Positions 1-9,423 of a stretch of DNA of 64,000 nt are shown one piece after another. Under the pieces are notes generated by a model. That model did not search any database, had not been told where the DNA came from, and saw only the letters and a list, made by a program, of their open reading frames with translations. Numbering within the stretch: position 1 is the first letter of the stretch; each line of letters begins with the position of its first letter. Source of the stretch: an uncultured Alistipes sp. (lineage in GTDB: Bacteria > Bacteroidota > Bacteroidia > Bacteroidales > Rikenellaceae). The stretch lies in contig CAJTIY010000005.1 in NCBI GenBank assembly GCA_910576555.1, forward strand, positions 124,001 through 188,000, given 5' to 3'. Made by a program: the position numbers and the translations under genes.

Positions 1-2
1 AC

Positions 3-872
3 GCCATCGCTTCGGGCATCGTCGCCGAGAAGGACCGCGACCGGATGGTCGACACGGTCTACATCACGATCGACAAGCGTTCGATCGACAAGAACGAGCT
101 GATGCTGCTCGACATGCTGGCCCATTTCGACTGGAAGCGCCCGATCTACCTCACGCAACCCTTCCTGCTCGACGGCCTCGGACTGATGGACTACCTCCAG
201 TTCGACGGCTACGCCTACCGGTTCGTACCGATCCGCACGCCCGTGCGCAGCGGTGCGGAGATCGGCCGGATCGACCCCGATTATGCGGCGCCGCTGCTGC
301 GCGACACCTTCCGCTACGGCAACCTCGCCGATCCGCGCGTCTATGTCGACTACTTCACGCAGTATAACTTGAGCGCCTCGCACGCCCGCGACGCCTTCGC
401 GCGCGTGGCCAAAGAGTTGCTGCGCGAGGAGCGTACGGAGGAGGCCGTCGAGCTGCTCGATCTGGCCTTCGAGCGGCTGCCGATCGGGCAGATCCGCTTC
501 ACCGATACGAACACCTATCCCTTCCTCGAGGGGTATTACGCCGCTGCGGCGATGGGCCATCCCGAGGCCGCGGAGAAGGGCGACGCGCTGCTGCGCGCCT
601 ATGCGCAGAACCTGATCGAGTATATCGAGTACTACCTCCGCTTCGAGGGGGTGCAGGGCGATATGGTTGCGTCGCTGCTCGACGAGAAGCTCGAGCAGCT
701 GGACGACGTCTACTATCTGGCCTCGTATGCCGGACGCAAGGATGCGGTCGCCGAGCTGAACGCCTACTACCGAACGCTGGGCGTCGCGGAGGAGAACCTC
801 TTCGATGTGGGCGACCGGCCGCTGCAGGCCGACCGTGCGTCGGTCGACACCGCCGCGGAGGCGGCCATGTAG
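3..872 (+). CDS. DUF2723 family membrane protein, C-terminal part (5' end outside window)
   Basis: The frame is already open at base 3 and ends at TAG 870-872, so the N-terminus lies to the left of the window; the Met at base 45 is internal. The visible part of about 289 residues is soluble. It contains the stretch KRPIYLTQPF and later an alpha-helical, tetratricopeptide-like tail rich in Glu, Ala and Tyr. This resembles the C-terminal part of Bacteroidetes DUF2723 proteins, which carry an N-terminal multi-span membrane domain distantly related to protein O-mannosyltransferases. The membrane domain is not visible, so the assignment rests on the tail alone. The gene converges on the acyl-CoA ligase, with a repeat-bearing spacer and a strong hairpin between them. 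Confidence 0.65.
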   Translation, partial: AIASGIVAEKDRDRMVDTVYITIDKRSIDKNELMLLDMLAHFDWKRPIYLTQPFLLDGLGLMDYLQFDGYAYRFVPIRTPVRSGAEIGRIDPDYAAPLLRDTFRYGNLADPRVYVDYFTQYNLSASHARDAFARVAKELLREERTEEAVELLDLAFERLPIGQIRFTDTNTYPFLEGYYAAAAMGHPEAAEKGDALLRAYAQNLIEYIEYYLRFEGVQGDMVASLLDEKLEQLDDVYYLASYAGRKDAVAELNAYYRTLGVAEENLFDVGDRPLQADRASVDTAAEAAM

Positions 873-1203
873 CGGCTGCGGGCCGGGGCGGCGATCGTGG
901 CCGCTGCTCCTTAATGCTCCTCCCGCGTTCTTCTTGGTCGCTCCTCTGGGTCGCTCCGGGTGTCGGATCGCGGGGGCGGGCGGCGGTCGTCGCCGCTTCT
1001 CCCTGATGCTCCATCCGGTCGCTCCGCTGGGGCGCTCCTCCCGGCCGCTCCTCACGCGTTCTTCTGGATTGCTCCTCTGGGGCACCCCTCTGGATCGCCT
1101 CTCCCGGCCGCTCCTTTGGGTCGCTCCGGGTGTCGGACTCCTTGCCGCGGGGGCCGCGCCGGTTCGGCCGGGTTTGCTCCGGCGTGTCGCGGCTGCTTGC
1201 TGA

Positions 1204-1248
1204 AAAAACGGTTTTCGCGGGGATTCGCTCCCTTCGAAAACCGTTTTT
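1204..1248. terminator. Bidirectional rho-independent terminator
   Basis: A perfect 14-bp inverted repeat (arms 1204-1217 and 1235-1248) is flanked by an A-run on the left and a T-run on the right. It can therefore end transcripts from either direction. It lies between the convergent DUF2723 and acyl-CoA ligase genes. Confidence 0.85.
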
Positions 1249-1405
1249 GCATCCGAGGGTTTCCGCTCGGGCATCGCCGGAGCATATGCGCGCGATCGCC
1301 GGCCCGTTGCGGCGGTAGCCGCTGCGTCGTACGGAGGCCCGGATCGGGTCGACCTCCGTAGCGTCCGTGCGTCTGCCGTGCGGTGGCGGAGTCTCTGTTC
1401 GGAGA

Positions 1406-1567
1406 GCGGATTTCTCTGTTCGGGGTGCGGCGCCGGCGGCAGGGTGGCGGATTTCTCTGTTCGGGTGGCGGCCGGCAGCAGGGTGGCGGATTTCTCCGTT
1501 CGGGGTGCGGCGCCGGCGGCAGGGTGGCGGATTTCTCTGTTCGGGTTGCGGCGCCGGCGGCAGGGGA
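1406..1567. repeat. Four tandem copies of a ~41-bp repeat
   Basis: Units start at 1406, 1447, 1486 and 1527, with lengths of 41, 39 and 41 bp and a final copy that decays. Each begins GCGGATTTCTC and ends in a GC-rich GGCGCCGGCGGCAGG block. The copies differ by a few substitutions and a 2-bp deletion. The array fills the spacer between convergent genes. The rest of the gap 873-1669 holds shorter degenerate repeats (variants of CTCCTCTGGGTCGCTC near 930-1130) and no convincing gene. Confidence 0.85.
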
Positions 1568-1669
1568 GCGCACGTCCCTCTCCGCCCTCTTCAAACGATG
1601 CCGGAGGACCTTACGGGCCCTCCGGCAGACGATTCGTATTTTGCGGCGGTTGTCCGCGCGGGGTGCGCG

Positions 1670-3352
1670 TCAGCGTTGCGGACCCTCGGGCGCCGTCGGC
1701 GCGGAAGTCTCCTGCTCCGGCTGCTGCTTCTTGCCGCTGTAGAGGAAGCGTTTGATCTTGTGGGTCGGAGTCTTGACGAACTCGTCCTTCTCCTCGACCA
1801 CCTCCGAGATGCGCGAGAACCGGTTCACTTTGGCGTTGACGAACTCCTTGATCTCCTTGCGGAGCTGCTCGGTCTTGGCCTCCAGCGCCTCTTTCTTGGT
1901 CGCCCACTCGGCGCGCCAGTCGTGGAGCATCGCCTCGATCTCGTCGCTGTTGAAGTGCACGAGCGCCACGAGGCGTCCTTCGTGCTCGGTGACGATCGAG
2001 TCGGCGATGCAGACGTGGGAGTTGAGCACGCTCTCGATGTCTTCGGGGTAGATGTTCTCGCCGCTCGGACCTACGATCATGTTCTTGAGGCGGCCCTTGA
2101 TGTAGAGCCAGCCGTCCTTGTCGAATTCGCCGAGGTCGCCCGTGCGGAACCAGCCGTCGGGGGTGAAGACCTCCCCGGTCGCTTCGGGATTCTTGTAGTA
2201 GCCGAGCATCGCGCTGGGGGTGCGGGCCACGATTTCGCCCTGACGCGTCGCGGCGTTGATGTTCTCCAGCCGCAGCTCGACGCCCGGGGCCTGCGGTCCG
2301 GTCGATCCCAGACGCACCATCGAGGGGGCCGCGCCTGCCAGCAGGGGCGCCGTCTCGGTGAGTCCGTAGCCGATGGCGTAGGGCACCTTCGCCTCCAGAA
2401 GGAACTTTTCGGCCGCGCTGTCGAGTTTCGAGCCGCCGATGCCGAGGAAGCGGAGCCGGCGTCCGAACAGCTTCATGAGCTTCTTGCCCGCCACGCGGTG
2501 GAAGTAGCGGCGCATGAAGCCGATGCGGTAGAGCCCCCGCCACAGCGCCGTGGAGTTGAACTTGGCGAGCACCTGATGGCGGTAGATCTTCTCGATAATC
2601 AGGGGCACGATCAGCATCACCGTGGGCCGTACGTTGCGCAGCGCCGGCATCAGCGCCGAGGCCGTGGGCGGACGGTCGAGGTAGGTGACCCGGGCGCCCA
2701 TCGAGAAGGGGTAGATCATGCCGATCGAGCATTCGTAGGTGTGCGAGAGCGGCAGTACGGAGAGGAAGACGTCGTCGGGCCGCACGGGGAAGATCGACGA
2801 CGCGAGGTCGACCTGCGCGCAGAGCGCCCTGTGGGTCAGCATCACCCCTTTGGGGCGCGAGGTCGTGCCCGAGGTGTAGATGATGACGGCCAGATCGTCG
2901 GGCTGCGGCTCGGCCGTCGCGCCCTCGCCGCGTACGCGCTGCGAGATGACGCCGAGGTTTTTCGTGCGGACCACGACGTTGAGGCGCTCCACGGTCTTCT
3001 TGGAGAGCCGCGTGAAGAGCTTGTCCGAGACCAGCAGTGCTTTGGCTTCCGAGTGTTCGATGATCATCTCCAGCTCCTCGCCCGAGAAGTCGGGCAGAAT
3101 CGGCACGGCGACCATGCCTGCCGTCGTCACGGCGAAGTAGCAAATGCCCCAGTTGGGCGTATTGCGGCTCAGCAGCGCCACCTTGTCGCCCGCCCGCAGG
3201 CCGGCTTCGAGCAGCGTCTGTTGCACTTTGGCGATTCGGCGACCCGCCTCGGCGTAGGTCACGTCTTCGCCCTCGTACATCGTGAAGGCGATCTTCGACG
3301 CGAACTCCTGCACGCTGTGGCGTACCATCGCGGAGAGTGTGTTGAATGTCAT
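1670..3352 (-). CDS. AMP-dependent synthetase / long-chain fatty acid-CoA ligase
   Basis: A 560-residue adenylate-forming enzyme that activates a carboxylic acid, probably a long-chain fatty acid, to acyl-AMP and then acyl-CoA. Visible ANL-superfamily motifs are the phosphate-binding loop YTSGTTSRPKG, the GYGLTE motif, the hinge and ribose-binding region (FRTGDLGEFDKDGW) and the C-terminal KGRLKNMIVGPSGENIYPED segment. The start is taken at the Met of MTFNTLS. The frame extends upstream, but that would run into the divergent queG promoter region. The C-terminus is a charged, low-complexity Gln/Glu/Pro tail. It is transcribed divergently from queG and alone on its strand. Substrate chain length cannot be read from sequence. 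Confidence 0.85.
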   Translation of the reverse strand: MTFNTLSAMVRHSVQEFASKIAFTMYEGEDVTYAEAGRRIAKVQQTLLEAGLRAGDKVALLSRNTPNWGICYFAVTTAGMVAVPILPDFSGEELEMIIEHSEAKALLVSDKLFTRLSKKTVERLNVVVRTKNLGVISQRVRGEGATAEPQPDDLAVIIYTSGTTSRPKGVMLTHRALCAQVDLASSIFPVRPDDVFLSVLPLSHTYECSIGMIYPFSMGARVTYLDRPPTASALMPALRNVRPTVMLIVPLIIEKIYRHQVLAKFNSTALWRGLYRIGFMRRYFHRVAGKKLMKLFGRRLRFLGIGGSKLDSAAEKFLLEAKVPYAIGYGLTETAPLLAGAAPSMVRLGSTGPQAPGVELRLENINAATRQGEIVARTPSAMLGYYKNPEATGEVFTPDGWFRTGDLGEFDKDGWLYIKGRLKNMIVGPSGENIYPEDIESVLNSHVCIADSIVTEHEGRLVALVHFNSDEIEAMLHDWRAEWATKKEALEAKTEQLRKEIKEFVNAKVNRFSRISEVVEEKDEFVKTPTHKIKRFLYSGKKQQPEQETSAPTAPEGPQR

Positions 3353-3426
3353 GTTCGAAATGTCTGAATTCCGTTCGGTAAACGGAATGTTCGGCACGAA
3401 ATTACTAATTTTCGGCTGAAATTCCC

Positions 3427-3434
3427 TATTTTTG
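3427..3434 (+). promoter_or_regulatory. Bacteroidetes -7 promoter element for queG
   Basis: TATTTTTG matches TAnnTTTG. The chosen queG start codon at 3450 is only 15 nt downstream, implying a very short or nearly absent leader. No clear -33 TTTG is seen. Confidence 0.55.
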
Positions 3435-3449
3435 AACCAAAATCGCACG

Positions 3450-5897
3450 ATGCTCGACGCAACGAAGATCAAAACGCTGGCGGCGGAGGTCGGTTTCGAC
3501 CTCTGCGGGATCGCTCCCTGCCGTCCGCTGACGGCGGGTGCGGCGAAGTTCGGCACTTGGCTCGCGCGGGGCTATCAGTCGTCCCTCGGCTATATGGAGC
3601 GTCATGCCGACAAGCGGTTCGATCCCCGCCTGCTGGTCGAGGGGGCGCGTACGGCCGTGGTCTGTGCCGTCTCCTACAAAAACCGCGCGAGCGAGGGCTA
3701 TCCCGCCGGCCATCGGGCCAAAGTGGCCTCCTACGCCTGTGCGGCCGACTACCATACGACGCTGCGCGCGATGCTCGACCGCATGCTCGCGGCGCTCCGC
3801 GCGGAGCGTCCCGACCTGCGCGGCCGCGCCTTCGTCGACACGGCGCCGCTCGCCGAGAAGCAGCTGGCCGCCGAGGCCGGGCTGGGGTGGATCGGGCGGC
3901 AGTCGCTGCTCGTCACGCCGCGCTTCGGCACCTTCGTCGTGCTGGGCGAGCTGCTGCTCGCCGACGAGGCCGATCGTTACGACGAACCCTTCGGCGAGGG
4001 GCGCTGCGGCTCGTGCCGCGCCTGCGTCGAGGCCTGCCCGACGGGCGCCGTCACCGAGGAGCGCATGATCGACACGCGGCGCTGCATCTCGTGCCACACC
4101 GTCGAACGCGAGCAGGCGCAGCGTCCCGGGCTCCACGGCTGGATCTTCGGCTGCGACGCCTGCCAGAGCTGCTGCCCCTACAACCGCCGCGCGCCGCAGC
4201 ACCGCCACCCGGCGTTCGACCCCCTGTTCGATCCGCTCCGCATGACCCCCGGGGCGTGGGCGGCGCTGACGCCCGGGGAGTTCGCCGGCCGCATGGGCGC
4301 GACGCCGCTCGTGCGCAGCGGTCTGGAGCGGATCCGGGCCAATGCCGGGGCGGCGACCGGGTCGGAAAACATGCGCGAATGTCCCGAAAAAAACTTATCT
4401 TTGCACGTAAATATCCCGCATATGGAATCGAAACTCGTACTTTATAATACGCTCACCCGCCGCAAGGAGGCGTTCGAGCCGCTCGTTCCCGGCCGCGTCG
4501 GCATGTACGTCTGCGGCCCCACGGTCTACGGCGACCCCCATCTGGGCCATGCGCGTCCGGCCGTGACGTTCGACCTCATGTTCCGCTACCTGAAGGCCTC
4601 GGGCTACAAGGTGCGCTACGTGCGCAACATCACCGACGTGGGGCACCTCGAGCACGACGCCGACGAGGGCGAGGACAAGATCGCCAAGAAGGCCCGCCTC
4701 GAGCAGCTCGAACCGATGGAGGTGGCCCACTACTACACCGAGCGCTACCGCCGCGCGATGGAGGCGCTGGGCGTGGAGAGCCCTTCGATCGAACCCCATG
4801 CCTCGGGCCACATCATCGAGCAGATCGCCTTCGTGCAGCGGATCCTCGACGCGGGCTACGCCTACGTGTCGAACGGCTCGGTCTATTTCGACGTGGAGAA
4901 GTACGACGCGCAGCACCGCTACGGCCGCCTTTCGGGCCGCAATCTGGAGGATATCGTGGCCAACACGCGCGAGCTCGACGGACAGTCGGACAAGCGCCAT
5001 TCGTACGACTTCGCGCTGTGGAAGAAGGCCTCGCCCGAGCACATCATGCGCTGGCCCTCGCCGTGGAGCGACGGCTTCCCCGGGTGGCACATGGAGTGCT
5101 CGGCCATGTCGACGCGCTACCTCGGCGAGCGGTTCGACATCCACGGCGGCGGCATGGACCTCATGTTCCCCCACCACGAGTGCGAGATCGCCCAGTCGAC
5201 GGCCGCCCTCGGCCACGATTCGGCACGCTATTGGGTCCACAACAACATGATCACGATCAACGGCCAGAAGATGGGCAAGTCGCTCGGCAACTTCATCACG
5301 CTCGAGGAGCTCTTCGCGGGGTCGCACCCCCTGCTGGCGCAGGCCTATTCGCCCATGACGATCCGCTTCTTCGTGCTGCAGGCCCACTACCGTTCGACGC
5401 TCGACTTCTCCAACGAGGCGCTGCAGGCCGCCGAAAAGGGCCTCGACCGCCTGATGAAGGGGATCGAGACGCTCGGCAAGATCAAGCCCTCGGCCGCCTC
5501 GACGGTCGATCCCTCGGAGCTGGAGGCGCGCTGCCGCGCGGCGATGGACGACGACCTCAATTCGCCGCAGGTCATCTCGGCGCTCTTCGACTGGGTGCGT
5601 ACGATCAACCAGCTCGCCGACGGCGCACAGACGATCGCGGCGGCCGATCTGGAGACGCTGCGCGTCGTCGTGCGCCGCTACGCTTTCGACATCCTCGGCC
5701 TGCGCGACGAGAAGGCCGCCGGCGCCGCCTCGGGCCGCGACTACGTGACGCCGCTCGTGGAGATGCTGCTCGCCGAGCGGCTCGCAGCCCGCGCCGCGAA
5801 GGACTGGGCCGCCTCGGACCGCATCCGCGACGGACTTGCCGCGGCCGGCATCCGCGTGAAGGACCGCAAGGAGGGCACCGACTGGGAGCTCGAATAG
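3450..5897 (+). CDS. queG: Epoxyqueuosine reductase QueG, frame continuing into CysS without a stop
   Basis: The first ~305 residues are QueG, the cobalamin- and FeS-dependent enzyme that reduces epoxyqueuosine to queuosine at the tRNA wobble position. Two [4Fe-4S] motifs are visible: CGSCRACVEACP near residue 190, then CISC and CDACQSCCPYN further on. Downstream of the usual QueG end (about residue 305, SGLERIRAN) there is no stop codon. The frame continues about 20 residues through non-conserved sequence and through a promoter-like TATCTTTG, then joins cysS exactly in frame at base 4422 (offset 972 nt, or 324 codons). Taken literally this is an 815-residue QueG-CysS protein. Alternatives are a recently lost QueG stop, with cysS also expressed separately, or a base error near 4340-4395. 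The start is ATG 3450; a TTG at 3432 overlaps the promoter. Confidence 0.8.
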   Translation: MLDATKIKTLAAEVGFDLCGIAPCRPLTAGAAKFGTWLARGYQSSLGYMERHADKRFDPRLLVEGARTAVVCAVSYKNRASEGYPAGHRAKVASYACAADYHTTLRAMLDRMLAALRAERPDLRGRAFVDTAPLAEKQLAAEAGLGWIGRQSLLVTPRFGTFVVLGELLLADEADRYDEPFGEGRCGSCRACVEACPTGAVTEERMIDTRRCISCHTVEREQAQRPGLHGWIFGCDACQSCCPYNRRAPQHRHPAFDPLFDPLRMTPGAWAALTPGEFAGRMGATPLVRSGLERIRANAGAATGSENMRECPEKNLSLHVNIPHMESKLVLYNTLTRRKEAFEPLVPGRVGMYVCGPTVYGDPHLGHARPAVTFDLMFRYLKASGYKVRYVRNITDVGHLEHDADEGEDKIAKKARLEQLEPMEVAHYYTERYRRAMEALGVESPSIEPHASGHIIEQIAFVQRILDAGYAYVSNGSVYFDVEKYDAQHRYGRLSGRNLEDIVANTRELDGQSDKRHSYDFALWKKASPEHIMRWPSPWSDGFPGWHMECSAMSTRYLGERFDIHGGGMDLMFPHHECEIAQSTAALGHDSARYWVHNNMITINGQKMGKSLGNFITLEELFAGSHPLLAQAYSPMTIRFFVLQAHYRSTLDFSNEALQAAEKGLDRLMKGIETLGKIKPSAASTVDPSELEARCRAAMDDDLNSPQVISALFDWVRTINQLADGAQTIAAADLETLRVVVRRYAFDILGLRDEKAAGAASGRDYVTPLVEMLLAERLAARAAKDWAASDRIRDGLAAAGIRVKDRKEGTDWELE
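4396..4403 (+). promoter_or_regulatory. -7 promoter element for cysS, inside the queG reading frame
   Basis: TATCTTTG is an exact TAnnTTTG match, 18 nt before the cysS ATG. Its position suggests cysS has, or had, its own transcript despite the uninterrupted frame from queG. Confidence 0.65.
4422..5897 (+). CDS. cysS: Cysteinyl-tRNA synthetase
   Basis: A class I aminoacyl-tRNA synthetase of 491 residues, normal for the family, if started at ATG 4422 (MESKLVLYN). It charges tRNA-Cys in the cytoplasm. Visible features are CGPTVYGDPHLGHAR with the HIGH-type signature HLGH, zinc ligands in CGPT, WHMECSAM and HHECE, the KMSKS-type loop KMGKSLGN, and an alpha-helical C-terminal tRNA-binding region ending TDWELE. 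It is preceded by its own TAnnTTTG element but is also in frame with queG upstream, so a fused product is possible. It is followed 103 nt later by a MATE exporter on the same strand. Confidence 0.95.
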   Translation: MESKLVLYNTLTRRKEAFEPLVPGRVGMYVCGPTVYGDPHLGHARPAVTFDLMFRYLKASGYKVRYVRNITDVGHLEHDADEGEDKIAKKARLEQLEPMEVAHYYTERYRRAMEALGVESPSIEPHASGHIIEQIAFVQRILDAGYAYVSNGSVYFDVEKYDAQHRYGRLSGRNLEDIVANTRELDGQSDKRHSYDFALWKKASPEHIMRWPSPWSDGFPGWHMECSAMSTRYLGERFDIHGGGMDLMFPHHECEIAQSTAALGHDSARYWVHNNMITINGQKMGKSLGNFITLEELFAGSHPLLAQAYSPMTIRFFVLQAHYRSTLDFSNEALQAAEKGLDRLMKGIETLGKIKPSAASTVDPSELEARCRAAMDDDLNSPQVISALFDWVRTINQLADGAQTIAAADLETLRVVVRRYAFDILGLRDEKAAGAASGRDYVTPLVEMLLAERLAARAAKDWAASDRIRDGLAAAGIRVKDRKEGTDWELE

Positions 5898-6000
5898 CCC
5901 CCTCGGGAAGTCGCCGCATGTCGTGTCGTTCGGCTGCGCGCCTCTTCGCCGGCGATGCGGCGGGAGCGGCGGCGGTGCGGCATAAATTTCGAAACGGATT

Positions 6001-7407
6001 ATGACGGAACTCAAATCGGCGGCTGCGGCGCTCGGTACCGAGCGTATCCGCAGGCTGCTCGTGCAATATGCACTGCCGGCGATCGTCGCCATGACGGCGT
6101 CGTCGCTTTACAACATGGTCGACAGCATCTTCATCGGCCACGGAGTGGGGCCGCTGGCCATTTCGGGCCTCGCGCTCACCTTCCCGCTGATGAACCTCGC
6201 CGCGGCGTTCGGTTCGCTCGTGGGCGTGGGCGCCGCGACGCTCATCTCGATGCGGCTCGGCCAGCGCGACTACGCCACGGCCCAGAACGTGCTGGGCAAC
6301 GTCGTGTCGCTCAACCTCATCATCGGCGTGGCGTTCGGTCTGCTGACGCTCGCGTTCCTCGATCCGATTCTCTACTTCTTCGGTGCGAGCGAGGTCACGG
6401 TGGGCTACGCCCGCGAATACATGGTCGTGATCCTCGCGGGCAACGTCGTAACCCACATGTATCTGGGCCTCAATGCCGTGCTCCGCGCCTCGGGCCACCC
6501 GCGCAAGGCGATGCAGGCCACGATTACCACCGTGGTCATCAATACGCTGCTCGACCCGCTGTTCATCTACGGCTTCGGGTGGGGCATCCGCGGCGCAGCC
6601 GTGGCCACGGTGCTCGCGCAGGTCATCTCGCTCGCGTGGCAGCTGCGGATCCTCTCCGACCGCAGCGAGCTGCTCCGCTTCCGGCGGGGCATCTACCGCC
6701 TGCGGCGCAAGATCGTGCGCGACGTGGTGGCGATCGGCATGTCGCCCTTTCTGATGAACCTCGCGGCCTGCTTCATCGTCATCCTCATCAACAAGGGCCT
6801 GAAACAGTACGGCGGCGACCTGCAGATCGGCGCCTACGGCATCGTCAACCGCGTGGCCTTCTTCTTCGTGATGATCGTCATGGGCCTCAATCAGGGCATG
6901 CAGCCCATCGCGGGGTATAACTTCGGGGCCCGGCAGTACGACCGCGTGCTGCGCGTGCTGCGGCTGACGATGATCGGCGCCACGTGCGTCACGACGCTGG
7001 GCTTTCTGGTCGGCGAGGCGATGCCGCGGCTGGCCGTGGGGCTCTTCACGACCGACCCCGAGCTGATCCGCCTCTCGGTCGAGGGCATGCGCATCGTCTT
7101 CGTCTGCTTCCCGATCATCGGGTTCCAGATGGTCGCCACCAACTTCTTCATGAGCATCGGCATGGCCGGGAAGTCGATCTTCCTGTCGCTCTCGCGCCAG
7201 CTGCTCTTCCTCATGCCGGGGCTGCTCGTGCTGCCCCGGATCTTCGATCTGCATACGCCGTGGGACGGCAGCTGGGGCGTGTGGTGCGCCATGCCGCTCT
7301 CCGACCTGCTGGCCTCGATCGTGGCATTCGCCATGCTGACCTGTCAATTGCGGAAATTCCGGGCGCTCGTCGCCGCGCGTTCCGCCGAAGACCGAAACCG
7401 GATATGA
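6001..7407 (+). CDS. MATE family multidrug/Na+ antiporter
   Basis: A 468-residue polytopic inner-membrane protein with about 12 hydrophobic segments. It shows the duplicated MATE architecture: the first half contains LPAIVAMTASSLYNMVDSIF and the second half contains NQGMQPIAGYNFGA. It is expected to export cationic compounds in exchange for Na+ or H+. A weak TAAATTTC element lies just upstream at 5983-5990. Its TGA overlaps the ATG of the next gene by 4 bp, so translation of the kinase-like gene is probably coupled. The substrate is unknown. Confidence 0.9.
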   Translation: MTELKSAAAALGTERIRRLLVQYALPAIVAMTASSLYNMVDSIFIGHGVGPLAISGLALTFPLMNLAAAFGSLVGVGAATLISMRLGQRDYATAQNVLGNVVSLNLIIGVAFGLLTLAFLDPILYFFGASEVTVGYAREYMVVILAGNVVTHMYLGLNAVLRASGHPRKAMQATITTVVINTLLDPLFIYGFGWGIRGAAVATVLAQVISLAWQLRILSDRSELLRFRRGIYRLRRKIVRDVVAIGMSPFLMNLAACFIVILINKGLKQYGGDLQIGAYGIVNRVAFFFVMIVMGLNQGMQPIAGYNFGARQYDRVLRVLRLTMIGATCVTTLGFLVGEAMPRLAVGLFTTDPELIRLSVEGMRIVFVCFPIIGFQMVATNFFMSIGMAGKSIFLSLSRQLLFLMPGLLVLPRIFDLHTPWDGSWGVWCAMPLSDLLASIVAFAMLTCQLRKFRALVAARSAEDRNRI

Positions 7408-8039
7408 AAAATTTCGTGATCAACATCGGCCGTCAGCTCGGCAGCGGCGGCAAGCCCGTCGGCGAGATCGTCGCACGGCGGCTCGGCGTGCGGATCTACG
7501 ACCGCTCGCTCATCGACCTTGCCGCGCGGCAGAGCGGTCTCTGCCCGGAGGTCTTCGCCCGTGCCGACGAGCGCGAGGCCAAAGGGGTGTTCGCTACGCT
7601 CGTAGGGTACCTGCGGGCTCCCTTCACGGGCTACGAGGGCGGCAATGCGGCCAACGTGCTCTCGAACGAGGCGCTGTTCCAGATGCAGAGCGATGCCATC
7701 CGCGAGGTCGCCGCGCGCGAGTCGTGCCTCTTCGTGGGGCGCTGCGCCGACTACATCCTGCGCGACCATCCGCGTGCCGTGAGCATCTTCATCACGGCCG
7801 ACGAGGAGGACCGCGTCGAGCGGCTCTGCCGGCGCGACGGATGCACGGAGCAGCAGGCTCGCCTGCGCATGGAGCGCGTCGACGCCTGCCGGGCCTCCTA
7901 TTACAACTATTACAGCGGGCGCACGTGGGGCGATGCGGCGACGTACGACCTCTGCGTCAACTCCTCGCGCCTCGGCCTCGAGGCTACGGCCGATCTGGTG
8001 CTGGAGTTCGCGGTCCGCAAGCTGGGTTTGAAAATCTGA
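7404..8039 (+). CDS. Cytidylate kinase-like family protein
   Basis: A 211-residue protein of the cytidylate-kinase-2-like family often found in Bacteroidetes. The N-terminus MKNFVINIGRQLGSGGK carries a P-loop-like GxxxxGK nucleotide-binding motif. The centre has FVGRCADYIL and FITADEEDRVERL, and the C-terminal half has RRASYYNYYSG-like residues typical of this family. The reaction is probably NMP phosphorylation, but this has not been fixed for the family. The start at 7404 is set by the ATGA overlap with the MATE gene, and prfB starts 5 nt after its stop. The three genes look like one operon. Confidence 0.8.
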   Translation: MKNFVINIGRQLGSGGKPVGEIVARRLGVRIYDRSLIDLAARQSGLCPEVFARADEREAKGVFATLVGYLRAPFTGYEGGNAANVLSNEALFQMQSDAIREVAARESCLFVGRCADYILRDHPRAVSIFITADEEDRVERLCRRDGCTEQQARLRMERVDACRASYYNYYSGRTWGDAATYDLCVNSSRLGLEATADLVLEFAVRKLGLKI

Positions 8040-8044
8040 ATGTT

Positions 8045-9163
<1,119 letters not shown>

Positions 9164-9241
9164 TAACGGGCGAATTTTGACGATGAAGCGTGTCGACGTG
9201 GTGCTAACGGGCGACTCCGGCGCTTCGCTTGTGCCTCTGTC

Positions 9242-9319
9242 CCTCGTGCAGCCCGCAACCTCTTTCGTGCAGCCCGCAACCTCTTTCGTGCAGCCTGCAA
9301 CCTCTTTCATGCGGCCCTT
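9242..9319. repeat. 21-bp direct repeats upstream of the NamZ-like gene
   Basis: Three good copies and one partial copy of CCTCTTTCGTGCAGCCCGCAA (two near-identical units at 9259-9279 and 9280-9300) lie in the spacer between prfB and the NamZ-like gene. They are followed by a GC-rich segment ending GGCCCGAGGGCCGGG. No gene or clear promoter was seen in 9164-9423. Confidence 0.8.
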
Positions 9320-9423
9320 CGCCCGGGGTGGCTGCGGGCTGCCCGGCCCGAGGGCCGGGAATGAACGATGAATCATTGAAGAGAGCTGTCACCCTACCCT
9401 TATTCATTGACCGAACGACCGAC

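Noticed and set aside
1367..3367. Long plus-strand ORF antisense to the acyl-CoA ligase, and many similar long antisense frames across the window
   Set aside because: They lack recognisable domains, overlap well-supported genes and arise from GC-rich codon bias. The same holds for the frames antisense to cysS, the Ehr operon, murF-alr, mutS2 and lptD.
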